From Cordilura impudica (Eukaryota; Arthropoda; Insecta; Diptera; Scathophagidae), in NCBI GenBank assembly GCA_963682025.1, contig OY821522.1:28025454-28089453 (forward strand): a stretch of 64,000 nucleotides of DNA, in the 5' to 3' direction. This document shows, one piece after another, positions 44,013 to 55,159 of this stretch (position 1 is its first letter; every line of letters begins with the position of its first letter). Both the position numbers and the translations under genes were made by a program. The notes under the pieces are model-generated. The model was not told the origin of the DNA, did no database searches, and worked only from the letters and a program-made list of their open reading frames with translations.

Positions 44013-44482
44013 TGTAATTGTTATAATTTAACTATTATAATCATACCGTGAGTACCGGGTGCAATAATAAACAATAATAACTATAAATATGGTTAAAACG
44101 AACGTAACATGTATAAGAGAAATAATATAAATAATATAAATATATATGTATAAGGGGAATAATATAAATAATATATGGGTATATCATAAATGAATAACAA
44201 CATATGAATGTAAGTATTCATTTATCTTGTTCAGTTATAATATACAAACGCAGTGTCTATATAAATAGAATAGTATAAGTACAAATATAATATATGACTA
44301 TAAATGTTCATTCATAATATACTTTAAATATACGTGGGTATATTGTAAATGCATGGGATACATGAATTATATATGAATGTATGCATAAAGATAAAATATA
44401 AGTAAATACTTCTGAATAAGCATACGCTGGTTGGAATATGTTGGTGGATAAATGTGGGGACCAAAACGAGGGCCGACTTTGG
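44013..44482 (-). mobile_element. Second G internal fragment
   Basis: Matches 34141-34626, the 3' untranslated region and the end of the 3' ORF of G, with a few indels. It stops abruptly at GGCCGACTTTGGT. Same orientation as G. Confidence 0.8.
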
Positions 44483-44618
44483 TTCTTACAATTTATATTA
44501 ATATTGCACAAAAAAACATATTGCAAAAAAATTGATAGTTTGTTAAAATTGTAGTAAAAAAGATCAATACGAGTCCGAACAGAGGGGAGATGTGCAAACA
44601 TCTACATCTTTTATAATT
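44483..44618. other. Short spacer, nothing recognised
   Basis: AT-rich sequence between the G fragment and the first repeat units. Confidence 0.4.
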
Positions 44619-44692
44619 GTATTTCAGAAAATATCAAATGTATTTCAGAAAATATCAATTAAATTTCAAAAAATATCTATTGAAATTCAGAA
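44619..44692 (-). repeat. 21 bp repeat units, inverted cluster
   Basis: About 3.5 units of GTATTTCAGAAAATATCAAAT and variants: the reverse complement of the large array at 45297-46166. Confidence 0.75.
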
Positions 44693-44952
44693 TTAAAAGT
44701 AGTTTATCCTACAATACCGAAAAGTTATTATTGTTTCTATTAGTGATTTGGAGTCGCAGAAAATGTTTAGCAATATTTGGACTTATCTGGTATGCATGGA
44801 ACATAACATATCTGTTGTTATGGAAAATAAACTATCAAGGGCGGCCTTTTAATCGAAGGAAGATGAGGACTTCATTTGTTAATTAGCTACAATATAAACG
44901 CCAAGATAGAATTTTGACCGATTTTGAAGTCATCATTTTGAAAAATACGTTT
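44693..44952. other. Spacer between repeat cluster and hairpin
   Basis: About 260 bp without a gene or recognised element. Confidence 0.4.
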
Positions 44953-45212
44953 ATATCGTCACCTAAAATGCAAAAGGTCGTAACTAACAAAAAGATCTAA
45001 ATTGACTTTTTGTATTGTAGTTACGGCCTTTTACTTAAAAACTACTATTTTACCAAAAATTTGATTTCATAAATAAAAATCCATCTTTACTTTTCAGCTT
45101 GATTCTAAAATTTGGGTATTAAGTAGCAGTTTTTATTTTATGATATTTTTTGCTTCTCCTGTAAAAAAATAAAAATATTAGCTTCGGCCTTTTTCATTTT
45201 AGCTGACGATAT
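44953..45212. mobile_element. MITE-like hairpin element (candidate)
   Basis: 28 bp terminal inverted repeats, ATATCGTCACCTAAAATG.. at 44953-44980 and ..CATTTTAGCTGACGATAT at 45185-45212, matching at 25 of 28 positions. They enclose AT-rich non-coding sequence with an inner, weaker inverted pair (GGTCGTAACTA../..TAGTTACGGCC). Total 260 bp. No clear target duplication. Confidence 0.5.
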
Positions 45213-45296
45213 GTAGTTTTCAAGAAATATTGCAAACCCAGTGTAATACTTGAAAAAATATATTTTTATATAGCGTTCTGACTATTTTTCAGAGAC

Positions 45297-46166
45297 TCAA
45301 TTGATGTTTTCTGATATACATTTGATATTTTCTGAAATACATTTGATAATTTCAGAAATACATTTCATGTTTTCTGAAATAAATTTGATGTTATCTGAAA
45401 TACATAAGATAATTGTTGAAATACATTTGCTGTTTTCTGAAGTACATTTAAAATTTTCTGATATACATTTAATGGTTTCTGAAATACATTTGATAATTTC
45501 TGAAATACATTTGATGTTTTCTGAAATACAGTTGAAATTTTCTGAAATACATTTGATAATTGCTTAAATTCATTTGATAATTTCTGAAACTCAAGTGATA
45601 TTTTCTGAAATTCGATTGATATTTTCTGAAATACAAATCATACTTTCTGAAAATCAAATGATGCTTTCTGAAATTCAATTCATTATTACTGATAATCAAT
45701 TGATGTTTTCTGAAATTCAATTAATACTTTCTGAAACTCATTTGATGTTTTCTGAAATACAATTAATACTTTCTGAAACACAATTGATATTTTCTTAAAT
45801 TCAATTGATGTTTTCTGAAACACAATTGACACTTTCTGAAATTCAATTGATGTTTTCTTAAATTCAATTGATACTTTCTGAAAATCAATTAATGTTTTCT
45901 GAAATACTATTGATACTTTCTGAAATACAATTCATATTTTCTGAAAATCAATTTACGTTTTCTGAAACACAATTGACACTTTCTGAAATTCAATTGATGT
46001 TTTCTTAAATTCAATTGATACTTTCTGAAAATCAATTGATGTTTTCTGAAACACAATTGATACTTTCTGAAATACAATTGAAATTTTCTGAAAATAAATT
46101 AACGTTTTCTGAAACACAATTGATACCTCCTGGAATTCAATTCATGTTTTCTGTATTACAATTGGA
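45297..46166 (+). repeat. 21 bp minisatellite, about 41 units
   Basis: Tandem units of the type TTTGATATTTTCTGAAATACA with varied middle positions. The period of 21 keeps frames open, giving 7-residue peptide repeats on both strands (SEIHLMF forward, FRKYQMN reverse) that are not evidence of a gene. Units are more uniform in the first half (GAAATACATTTG) than in the second (GAAATTCAATTG). Confidence 0.9.
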
Positions 46167-46416
46167 AAAGGTGTAGTAATTAAAAAAACACCTATGTTTA
46201 TTTTCGACTTCTTCAAAGTTTCCCTAGTATTTAGCTTTTTAAACTCACAGCACACCTAGCGGTTCTGTTTACAAGTTTGTGAACATGTTAAGCTCATAGC
46301 ACACCTAGCGGTCAATAGCTTGAGTATTTAGAATTAACGAAAAAGATTTGTGATTTTGCTAAACAGGCAACGAACTCGGCGATTCTGCTTACTAAATACA
46401 CGAATACACTTACATA
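46167..46416. other. Spacer with a 42 bp direct repeat
   Basis: CTCACAGCACACCTAGCGGT at about 46251 recurs as CTCATAGCACACCTAGCGGT at about 46293. No gene. Confidence 0.5.
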
Positions 46417-46694
46417 AGTTAACAACATATTTGTTCAAAAAAAAAAAAAAACAAAACGCGCGCAACGACTGATGCAGTGTTATTAGTATGAAAATGAGAC
46501 CAACAAACGTTCGAAAACATAAATAAAACGCTGACGTCGCGTCTCGCTGTTTTTGCTATAATTGTGCAAGTGGAGCTTTATTTTGTATTTTTATATTATG
46601 TGTTTTTTACTTTGAGAATTCAGTATTCTTTTGTCTGTGAATAAACGAGTGCTTCAACTTGAAGCAAAAAAATAAACAAAGAAAATTGTTTAAT
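46417..46694 (+). repeat. E3 5' LTR
   Basis: AGTTAACAACATATTTGTTC to TTGTTTAATT. Contains an A15-type run, GCTGACGTCGCG, and a CTATAATTG promoter-like region near 46555. Confidence 0.9.
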
Positions 46695-46712
46695 TGGCGC
46701 CCAACGTGGGGC
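46695..46712 (+). promoter_or_regulatory. E3 primer-binding site, tRNA-Lys
   Basis: TGGCGCCCAACGTGGGGC, an exact match to the complement of the 3' end of the lysine tRNA (CUU type) used by gypsy. Confidence 0.85.
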
Positions 46713-47728
46713 CACCGGGAAACTCGACCAAAAAAATCCTTAAAGTGAAAATAACAACAAGGTACAATTTCGGTTCGAATATACGTTTAAATCATCCTGC
46801 AAGCCAGCACGTCACGTTCCAGGTGGCTCCGACCCACACACACACCAGAGAAAAATATTAAAGACGCCTAAATTGTCCTGCAAGCAGCACGTCGCGCAAC
46901 GAAGGAGGCAGAATAATAAGGGCTCCCCAGTAACCCGAAAAATTCAGGTAAAAATTTGTTGAGGGACTCAACGGCCGCTACGTCCAATGGAAATGTTTAT
47001 ATTATTGTAAGTTTGAAATAAAATATTTTTTTTTTTTTTGACTAAAGTAATTCAGTGATAATTCAAATAGCAAAAGAAAAAAATGTTTAAGAATTTTAAC
47101 TATAATTGAATATTAATTCGAAATACATGTTATAAAATTTTGAATAATATAAAAAATTATTATTAGTGATTAAATTTTGTTTGTTGAAAAATCCATCTAT
47201 AGTAAATATAAAAGTGAACGAGAAAATAAGATTTTTTTAAATTTAAAGTGAATAATTAAACAAAATTTTTATAAAATTTTTCTCGATATAAATTTTCTAA
47301 TGATTAAAATGATTAAAATAAGAAAAATTAGTGATTAAAATTTTCTAACAATTTGTAAAATTAATAAAAGGAATCAGTATAGAAATAAAAAAAAGATAAT
47401 ATTTTATGTAACACAAAGAAATTTAATTGAAAAAAAGCTAACAATGAAAACTTTTTTTTTTAATTGAACAAAAAAATCTTATAAATTAGAATGTGAAATT
47501 GAAACGAAAAATATTGACAACATTTTATAAATAATTTAAATTTTTGAGCAATACACTACAAACTTTGGAAAAAATTATACGAAATTAAAAGTGAATAGAA
47601 TATAGGAAAGTGTTGTGAGACTGAACTGAAAGTGTTTATTGATCTACGATTCTTAGATTAGAATAAAGAGAAATTAGAAATTGAATTGTCGGTGGACTGT
47701 ATTAAATTTGTCAGATTCGGATCGGACA
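46713..47728 (+). other. E3 5' leader
   Basis: About 1 kb non-coding. Near the start a segment with CCTGCAAGC..AGCACGTC recurs twice (46797-46815 and 46873-46890). The rest is AT-rich. Confidence 0.6.
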
Positions 47729-49018
47729 ATGGCAAACCCTAATAATTTAGTGAGGCCACCTATTTTGGGTGTACAGGCAAATCAATTATTTAACATGGTG
47801 GACTTGCAGGCTGAAATTAAGAGAATAGTTTCAGAAGCGGTACAGGAACAGACTAGAAATATTGGGAATCCTGCGATTCAAAATGAACAAGATCAGATAA
47901 TTGAACCGCAGAACAGGAACCACTTAAATGATCTAGATAGGGTACCAGATGTTGTTAGGTGTCTACGAGACTTTGCGGGACAACCAGGAGAATACAGCTC
48001 TTGGAGGAAATCTGTGGAGAGAATTTTGAACATTTACCAGCATTTAAAAGGGACCCCGAAATATTTCGGAATATTGAGTGTAATCAGAAATAAAATAGTT
48101 GGCAATGCTGACGCTATTTTGGAATCCTATAACACTCCCTTAAATTGGGAGAGTATGGCGCGTTGTCTTACTTTGCATTATGCTGATAAAAGGGATGTTA
48201 GTACCCTCGAATATCAGTTGACCTCACTGATTCAGGGTACTGAGTCGGTCCAGGAATTCTACCAAAGAGTCTACAATCATTTGTCCTTAATACTGAACAA
48301 AATAAGTTGTATGGACATAGGACAAGAGTCATTGTGTCTTTTGACACAAACTTACAAGGATAAGGCGCTGGACACTTTCATTAGGGGATTAAAAGGGGAT
48401 CTACCTAGACTCCTGGCGATGAGGCAACCAGCAGATTTGCCCAAGGCTCTGCATTTATGCTTAAAATTGGAAAACCAGAATTTTAGGACAAACTATGCAA
48501 ATATTATAAGGTCTGGACAGAATTTTATACCTGTTCCTCCACGAAACCACATTGCCAATACTTCACGTGGCCTCTACCCAGAATTAGCACATATTCCACC
48601 ACCGCCTCGACCATATAAACCATTAAATAATTTTCAGGGACAGGCCCCCAGTCGAGGATTTGGTAATAACTACCGAAATCAGGGAGCTTTTCCTGAATAT
48701 AACCAATATAACCAGAATAATAACCAGAATAATTCTCCACCTCCGCGACCTTTCGTACAAAAACCACAGTCTAAACCCGAACCTATGGACGTGGATCAGA
48801 GCATGAGGACCCGAAACATAAATTATATGAATAGACCCACAAATAACGGTTTTTTCGGTAAGACACCTTCACCACCGCATACAGAAGCACAGAAACAGAG
48901 CAGGAATTTCCATTTACAATTGAAAATGGATACTTTAGATGAACAAGAGACGGACATTGACAATTATTTTGACAAAATTCAAGTAGAGAACGAATCTAAT
49001 GGGGGAAACACTAAATGA
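47729..49018 (+). CDS. gag: E3 gag polyprotein (429 aa, intact)
   Basis: Core structural protein of the element. The ATG at 47729 (MANPNNLVRPPILGV) is preferred; the frame extends 16 codons upstream only from a TTG. Domains: N-terminal helical region, capsid with LRDFAGQPGEYSSWRKSVER, YADKRDVSTLEYQLTSLIQG, VQEFYQRVYNHLSLILNKIS and DTFIRGLKGDLPRLLAMRQP, then an Asn/Pro/Arg-rich tail (NNYRNQGAFPEYNQYNQNNN) and SKPEPMDVDQSM, the conserved errantivirus gag motif. No CCHC knuckle. The frame ends at 49018 with an acidic tail, before protease. The R gag fragment is homologous. No internal lesion. Confidence 0.85.
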   Translation: MANPNNLVRPPILGVQANQLFNMVDLQAEIKRIVSEAVQEQTRNIGNPAIQNEQDQIIEPQNRNHLNDLDRVPDVVRCLRDFAGQPGEYSSWRKSVERILNIYQHLKGTPKYFGILSVIRNKIVGNADAILESYNTPLNWESMARCLTLHYADKRDVSTLEYQLTSLIQGTESVQEFYQRVYNHLSLILNKISCMDIGQESLCLLTQTYKDKALDTFIRGLKGDLPRLLAMRQPADLPKALHLCLKLENQNFRTNYANIIRSGQNFIPVPPRNHIANTSRGLYPELAHIPPPPRPYKPLNNFQGQAPSRGFGNNYRNQGAFPEYNQYNQNNNQNNSPPPRPFVQKPQSKPEPMDVDQSMRTRNINYMNRPTNNGFFGKTPSPPHTEAQKQSRNFHLQLKMDTLDEQETDIDNYFDKIQVENESNGGNTK

Positions 49019-49117
49019 ATATGTGGATCAGATAAATTTCAATGATGAGCACGACAATTTTAACGAAATTCATTTTTTAGACTAAATTCGTCCACCCTGC
49101 CATATTTCGAATGCAGG

Positions 49118-52100
49118 ATGGACAACGGGGAAATTCTGAAATTCTTGTTGGATACAGGATCAAATAAAAATTACATTAGACCAAATCTTGTTAAAAACCC
49201 TATTCCAAATGAAGATATTTTTTATGCAAACTCAATTGCCGGAAAGGTAGAAATTCGCTATCATGTGAACACGTTCCTTTTTGGACGTACGGACGTCCCA
49301 ATAAAATTTTTTCTACTGCCCGAACTAAAGACTTTTCACGGCATTGTTGGAAATGATACCCTGAAGGACCTCGATGCCATTATACATACTAAATATAATT
49401 ATATGACAATAGGACAAGGAAGGAAAATTTTACTTTATTTTAATGACAATAGGACAAGGAAGGAAAATTTTACTTAAAGAACATCCAGCTGATAGTATAA
49501 ACACGACTTCACTTCGCACTGATCATATGACACAGGGACAAAAAAATGGGTTGAGGAAAATCGTTTCAACATATTCTAACCTTTTTTCAGTCCCCGACGA
49601 AAAACGTCGAAAATAATTGGAGAAATACGGACGAAGTCTGAGGACCCAATATATTCCAAAACATATCCTTACCCTATGAGCCTAAAGGGCAAAATTGAGT
49701 CACAGGTAAAAGTTTTATTGGACGATGGTATTATTAGACCATCAAAGTCTCCTTACAATTCACCGGTGTGGATTGTTCCAAAAAAGCTTGATGCAAGTGG
49801 GGAAAGAAAATTTAGAATGGTCATAGATTACAGAAAATTAAATTCAATTACAGTCGCAGACAAATATCCATTGCCTGAGATCAATGAGGTATTTGCTCAA
49901 TTAGGCAAGAGCAAATATTTTACAGTACTAGATTTAAAAAGTGGTTTCCACCAAATACCCTTGAAACAGAAGGACATAGATAAAACCGCCTTTTCAATTA
50001 ATAATGGTAAATACGAGCTTACTCGCTTACCCTTTGGACTGAAAAACGCACCCGCTATATTCCAACGCGCGTTAGATGATATTCTGCGTTCTCATATCGG
50101 AGAAAAATGTTACGTCTATATAGACGATATCATTATATTTATTCCAAACGAGGACCAGCATATAAAAGACATTAATGAGGTATTTCGAACCTTGCATGAG
50201 GCTAATATGAAGGTTCAACTAGATAAGTGTGAATTTTTTAAAGATGAAGTTGAGTTTTTGGGTTTCATCATTTCTCCTCAAGGCGTACGGACTAATCAAA
50301 ATAAGGTTGAAGCAATTTTAAGTTTTCCATATCCTAATACATTGAAGGATCTCCGATCTTTTCTCGGCCTATCAGGCTATTACTGCCGATTTGTTAAGGA
50401 TTATGCTAAGATAGCAAAACCCCTGACGGGCCTCTTAAGAGGGGAAGAGGGACGAGTGTCCCGAAACCAATCAAGTAGGAAGGTGATAGAGCTTGATGAT
50501 TCGGCCAAAATGGCATTCAACAGGATAAAGAATATTTTGGCATCAAGGGACGTTATATTGACTTACCCAGATTTTAATAAGGATTTTGAACTAACGACGG
50601 ACGCTTCAAACTATGCGATAGGAACTGTATTGAGCCAGGAAAATAGACCAATTACATTTATATCGCGATTCCTTAGTAAGACTGAGGAGAATTATGCTGC
50701 TAACGAGAGAGAAATGTTAGCCATAATTTGGGCTTTAGATTCACTACGAAATTACCTTTACGGTCGTGCTCGGGTCATTATATTTACAGACCATCAATCT
50801 CTCACTTACGCTTTAAGCAAGAAGAACAATAACGCCAAAATGAAATGATGGAAAGCAATATTGGAGGAATATAACTATGAACTCCATTATAAGCCAGGCA
50901 AAAGTAATGTGGTTGCTGATGCCTTGTCCAGACCTCCACATGAGGATGCTATCCATGTCAATTCCTTGACGGCTACAGTGCACAGCGATGACAGTTCCGG
51001 AGAAAATTTGATACCTTCGGTTGAATGTCCCGTCAAAGTATTTAAAAACCAAGTTTTTATCCTTGTGGGGGAAACATCTGAATATCAATTCAAACTACCT
51101 TTCCCAAGATTTCATAGACACATTATTACGGCTCCAAGCTTTTCGGATGATGATCTTTTGAGAATTCTGAAGAGATATCTTAATCCGAGTGTGATCAATG
51201 GTTTGACTACTTGCGAGAGTATAATGGGAAAAATACAAAGAATATACCCACTTCACCTCGCGCGATATAGAATTAGATATACACAGACTCGGGTTGAAGA
51301 CTTAACTGACGCACTTAGACAGGAGGAAGAATGCTTGAAGGTCCATAAAAGAGCGCATAGAAATGCTAAAGAAAATAAGATGCAACTTATTGAAAAATTC
51401 TATTTTCCGAAAATGAGTGACAAATTTAATAGCATAATAGCTCAATGTAAGGTCTGTAAGGAGGGAAAATATGATCGCCATCCTAACAAGTCTAATATAT
51501 CATCCACTCCAATTCCTCAATATGCTGGGGAAATATTACACATAGATATTTGGTCCACTGAAAAACATCTAACACTAACTGCAATAGATAAACTGACAAA
51601 ATACGCTCAGGCGATGACAATAGATTCAAGATCAATCGCTGATATTAGAGAACCATTGCGAAAAATTTTGTTCAACTTTGGAGTGCCTAGAATCGTTGTT
51701 GTAGATAATGAAAAGGCCTTGAATTCGGATTCGATTCAATTTATGATCGAGGATCAACTGAATATATTAATTTTTAGAACTCCTCCATATAAGAGTACTG
51801 TGAATGGCCAGGTTGAACGTTTTCATTCCACTTTGGCTGAAATTATGCATTGCTTGAGAACGGAAAAGACACATAGAAGTTTCAAGGAATTGTTAGACAG
51901 AGCAGTTTATGAATATAATTGCACCATACACTCTACGACTGGTAAGAGACCAATAGAGTTGTTTTTTGGAAGAAAGGTTAGCACCAGCCCAGAACAATAT
52001 GAAATGGCAAGAAGAGAAAACATAGGAGCAATAGTGAGAAAACAGGAAAAGGATAAGAAGGTTCACAATAAGAAAAGGAAGCCATTTAAGGATTATACAC

Positions 52101-52249
52101 CGGGTCAGAAGATTTATGTTAGAATAAATAAAAGATTGGGCTCAAAACTTTCAGCTCGATATAAGGAAGAAGTAGTTAAAGAAAATAGAAAAAGCACTAT
52201 ATTAACAGAATCCCATAGAATAGTGCATAAAGACCATATACGAAATTGA
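49118..52249 (+). pseudogene. pol: E3 pol (protease, RT, RNase H, integrase), broken
   Basis: The protease frame from 49118 has ILKFLLDTGSNKNYIRPNL (DTGS). A 40 bp tandem duplication (32 bp identical at 49404-49435 and 49444-49475) shifts the frame, and a second shift near 49600 returns it. RT from about 49610: FTVLDLKSGFHQIPLKQKD, RLPFGLKNAPAIFQRALDD, YVYIDDIIIFI. RNase H: ELTTDASNYAIGTVLSQE, NEREMLAIIWALDSLRNYLY. An in-frame TGA at 50846-50848 precedes the rest: NVVADALSRPPH, the integrase zinc region (HKRAHRNAKENK, CKVCKEGKYDRH) and core with HIDIW, VVDNEKALNSDS and NGQVERFHST (D, D, E all present), and the C-terminal end HKDHIRN at 52249. Only three lesions, so relatively young. Confidence 0.85.
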
Positions 52250-52257
52250 AACTGAGA

Positions 52258-52284
52258 AATTCTTTTTGTCTTCTTGTTTTTTAG
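52258..52284 (+). promoter_or_regulatory. Splice acceptor-like site before E3 env
   Basis: Pyrimidine-rich tract TTCTTTTTGTCTTCTTGTTT followed by TTTAG, with AG at 52283-52284, 35 bases after the pol stop and 14 bases before the env ATG at 52298. Errantivirus env RNA is spliced to such a site. The donor was not identified. Confidence 0.6.
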
Positions 52285-52297
52285 GTTGGCTTTGCCA

Positions 52298-53793
52298 ATG
52301 CTGAGGGCGGAAGTACAGATACTTAATTACACGGACTCATATGTGGTGACCATAGGTAACGGATACGGGAAAATTCAGGACGGGACATTCAAGTTTATAC
52401 ACCCAATAAATCTTAGCTCTTATGATGACATTTTACAGAGGACAAAACATTACGTGGATAATTACATACCTAAAACGACTTCACTTTACCCGACAATGTA
52501 TTACGAGTTACACCAGACTATGGATCTGCTGGATACTCTTAAAAATGTGACACCAGGGAGACAAATTAGATCCATCAATGTTATAGGCATAATTTGGAAA
52601 TTTATTGGCGGATCGCCTGATCATGACGATGCTGAGTTGATTTATAAGACATTAGACGAGATAATCAGCAATAATAATAAACAGGTAGTAATAAACACAG
52701 ATTTTGCCAATCAATTGAATAATATTATTAAATTAATAAATAAATTTTCAAATGAAATACGGAAAGATAATTATATAATAGATGAAAATATTGAAATAAT
52801 AAGAAATAAAATAGGATTAGCTAAAGGAGGAATTATAAATATTAAATATGCCATACAATGGGCAAAAATTAATGTAATAAACTCATTTTTGTTGAATAAA
52901 AAAGAAATGATATTTACGATGAACCAATTAAAAGAAGAAAATATGCCATTGAGTAATATTTTAAGAGGCATTAGAATTGGCAACTATTAATGTTTTAAGT
53001 AATGATACAAACCTTTTGTATATTGTTAAAATTCCCATAACAAATTCTGTTTTATATAAAGATATGATTGTAAAACCTATTATAAAAAATGATTCCATAA
53101 TAAATATAAATTTTAATGAAATATTGATAAATGAAAATAAAATTTACGCTATAAAAGATATTTGTAAAAGTTATAATAAAATTAAAATATGTAAGAAAAA
53201 CCAATTGTTAGATTTAAGTACAGACAATTGTATTAGCAATATTTTATTTGGAAAAAAAATCCTCATGCACAATAAGCACAGCCCATCATAAATCACGTGT
53301 TGATGAAATTTCAGACGGAGTTATCCTCCTGAATAATGCAAGTAGAATGATTACAGCCAATAATATAACGTACGAATTAAGTGGCACATTCCTCATTAAG
53401 TTCGACAATGCCACGATAACGATCGGTAACAACACTTATCAAAATTTAGAAGCACCTCAACTGATACCAATCCCAGCCACCATGCAAGTAACTCCAACTG
53501 AAGAAAGGAGATTAAATATATTGTCCCTGGAGTCACTTCAGGAATTACATTTTAATAACATAAAAACCATTCATAGCATAAGGAGGGAGCATGGGTTACC
53601 AATATTGCAATGATCATTACATATCTGATCACGACTAGCTTGATAATTTGGGTGATCATAAAAATTCTGAGAAAACCTGCAACAACATTGATTTGGCATC
53701 CTACAAGAAGAAGAACAAAGGCCAAAATCGAGCAGATTGCATGACTTACCTTATTTTTAAACGATCGTGGACGATCGTATTTAAGGGTGGAGG
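52298..53793 (+). pseudogene. env: E3 env glycoprotein, broken
   Basis: Envelope protein related to baculovirus F proteins. The ATG at 52298 (MLRAEVQILNYTDSY) is chosen because the longer frame starts only at TTG; a short hydrophobic LALPML precedes it in the exon. Frame 1 to 52990 has NGYGKIQDGTFKFIHPINL, a basic cleavage site TPGRQIR then SINVIGIIWKFIGGSPDHDD (fusion subunit start), and a long helical region. Frameshifts near 52980, 53285 and 53610 break it into four pieces: 52977-53291, 53248-53613 (ISDGVILLNNASRMI) and a transmembrane segment MIITYLITTSLIIWVIIKIL in a further frame at about 53610-53670. Broken; not translatable as one protein. Confidence 0.8.
53783..53793 (+). promoter_or_regulatory. 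E3 polypurine tract
   Basis: AAGGGTGGAGG immediately before the 3' LTR. Confidence 0.65.
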
Positions 53794-54066
53794 AGTTAAA
53801 AACATATTTGTTCAAAAAAAAAACAAAACACGCGCAACGACTGATGCAGTGTCATCAGTATGAAAATGAGACCAACAAACGTTCGAAAACATAAATAAAA
53901 CGCTGACGTCACGACTCGCTGTTTTTGCTATAATTGTGCAAGTGGAGCTTTATTTTGTATTTTTATATTATGTGTTTTTTACTTTGAGAATTCAGTATTC
54001 TTTTGTCTGTGAATAAACGAGTGCTTCAACTTGCAGCAAAAAATAAACAAAGAAAATTGTTTAATT
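53794..54066 (+). repeat. E3 3' LTR
   Basis: AGTTAAAAACATATTTGTTC to TTGTTTAATT; pairs with 46417-46694. Confidence 0.9.
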
Positions 54067-54094
54067 CATATACCACACACCGCTTTTACATTAC

Positions 54095-54660
54095 GCTGTT
54101 TATACCCTCCACTCCAGTGTGCAGAGGGTATATATAAGTTTGTCATTCCGTTTGTAATAATTAGAAAAAAAAATCTGGACCCCATAAAATATATATATTT
54201 GTGATCCTTATAACAAGCGGAGTTGATATAGCGATGTCCGTCTGTCCGTCTCTCCGTCTGTCCGTCTGTCCGTCTGTCCGTCTGTGGAAATCACGATTAC
54301 GGCTTCAATCGGGCAAACAGGTTGCTCGTTGGTATAAAAAATTATTCATTAACATCCTGAAAAGTTTGCTGTTTAAAATCGTCCAAATCAGTTTATCTGG
54401 TTCCGAGAATTGAACGATGGAGTAAAAAAAAGTCTTGGAAAAATATGGTTTGACTATGTTGTTCTTGTCACGATAACGTTCTCAATAGGATAGCAAGGGC
54501 GCTTGTTGTTAGTGAGAATGATACACCAACATCATAAGAAGGTTTCTGTTTTTTAAATCGTGACAATAGGTTTCACAGGTGCCGAGAAATCACTGAAAAA
54601 GTAAAAAAATATGATGTTTTCCTATATTGTCATTCTAAATTTTGTATTTTGTCACAGCTG
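54095..54660 (-). mobile_element. TE-X-related fragment with (GTCY)n tract
   Basis: 54104-54400 is the inverted counterpart of the 3' end of TE-X (43780-44010): TATACCCTCCACTCCAGTGT.., the GTTTGTCATTCCG segment, and the CATCCTGAAAAGTTTG segment. It carries a GTCCGTCTGTCCGTCT tract at 54236-54290 lacking in the right TE-X copy. Similarity fades after about 54460; the further segment to 54660 is likely the same element. Confidence 0.65.
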
Positions 54661-55159
54661 TACTTGTTGTTTTTATGGTCTTTGTGGTAATAATATAAAA
54701 ATTCACCAATATCAACATACTATGGTGTAATATTTAAGTTTGTTAATTAATAATAGAAACTGTATAAAATCAATATCAATATTCTGCGATTTTTATAAGA
54801 TCACAAAATATTACAAATTGATACATACATACTACTCTTGCAAATATCAAAGTACTATAAATAACATTCATATATTCTGTATATGTATATCGATAATAAG
54901 CGCATATTAAAAATAATATAAATATAAATTATTTTATTTATACAAAATACTGCAATTTTTAGGGTTGCAAAAATAGTATGATTTTAAGGGTTCTACTTTT
55001 AGTACATACTTGCATTCAAAAGTAATATTGAAACCATAAAATTCTGCCCTGTAAAAAATTGGTGTTTAAAAAAAATTTTTTTTCTCAGATGATAATAATA
55101 TAATAGATGTCAATAATATTTAATTATATACATTTTTAAAATTTATTATTTAATGTTTG
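54661..55159. other. AT-rich spacer, nothing recognised
   Basis: About 500 bp without open frames or known repeat ends. Confidence 0.5.

Larger units (their letters stand above)
46417..54066 (+). mobile_element. Errantivirus element E3 (full length, 7650 bp)
   Basis: LTRs 46417-46694 and 53794-54066, tRNA-Lys primer-binding site, gag, pol, env, polypurine tract, and a 4 bp target duplication CATA at 46413-46416 and 54067-54070. CATA alternates pyrimidine and purine, like the E2 target. LTRs differ at few positions by eye, so insertion is fairly recent. gag intact, pol and env broken. Confidence 0.9.

Noticed and set aside
45301..45798. Apparent heptad-repeat proteins on both strands
   Set aside because: They are translations of the 21 bp minisatellite; period divisible by three keeps all frames with few stops.
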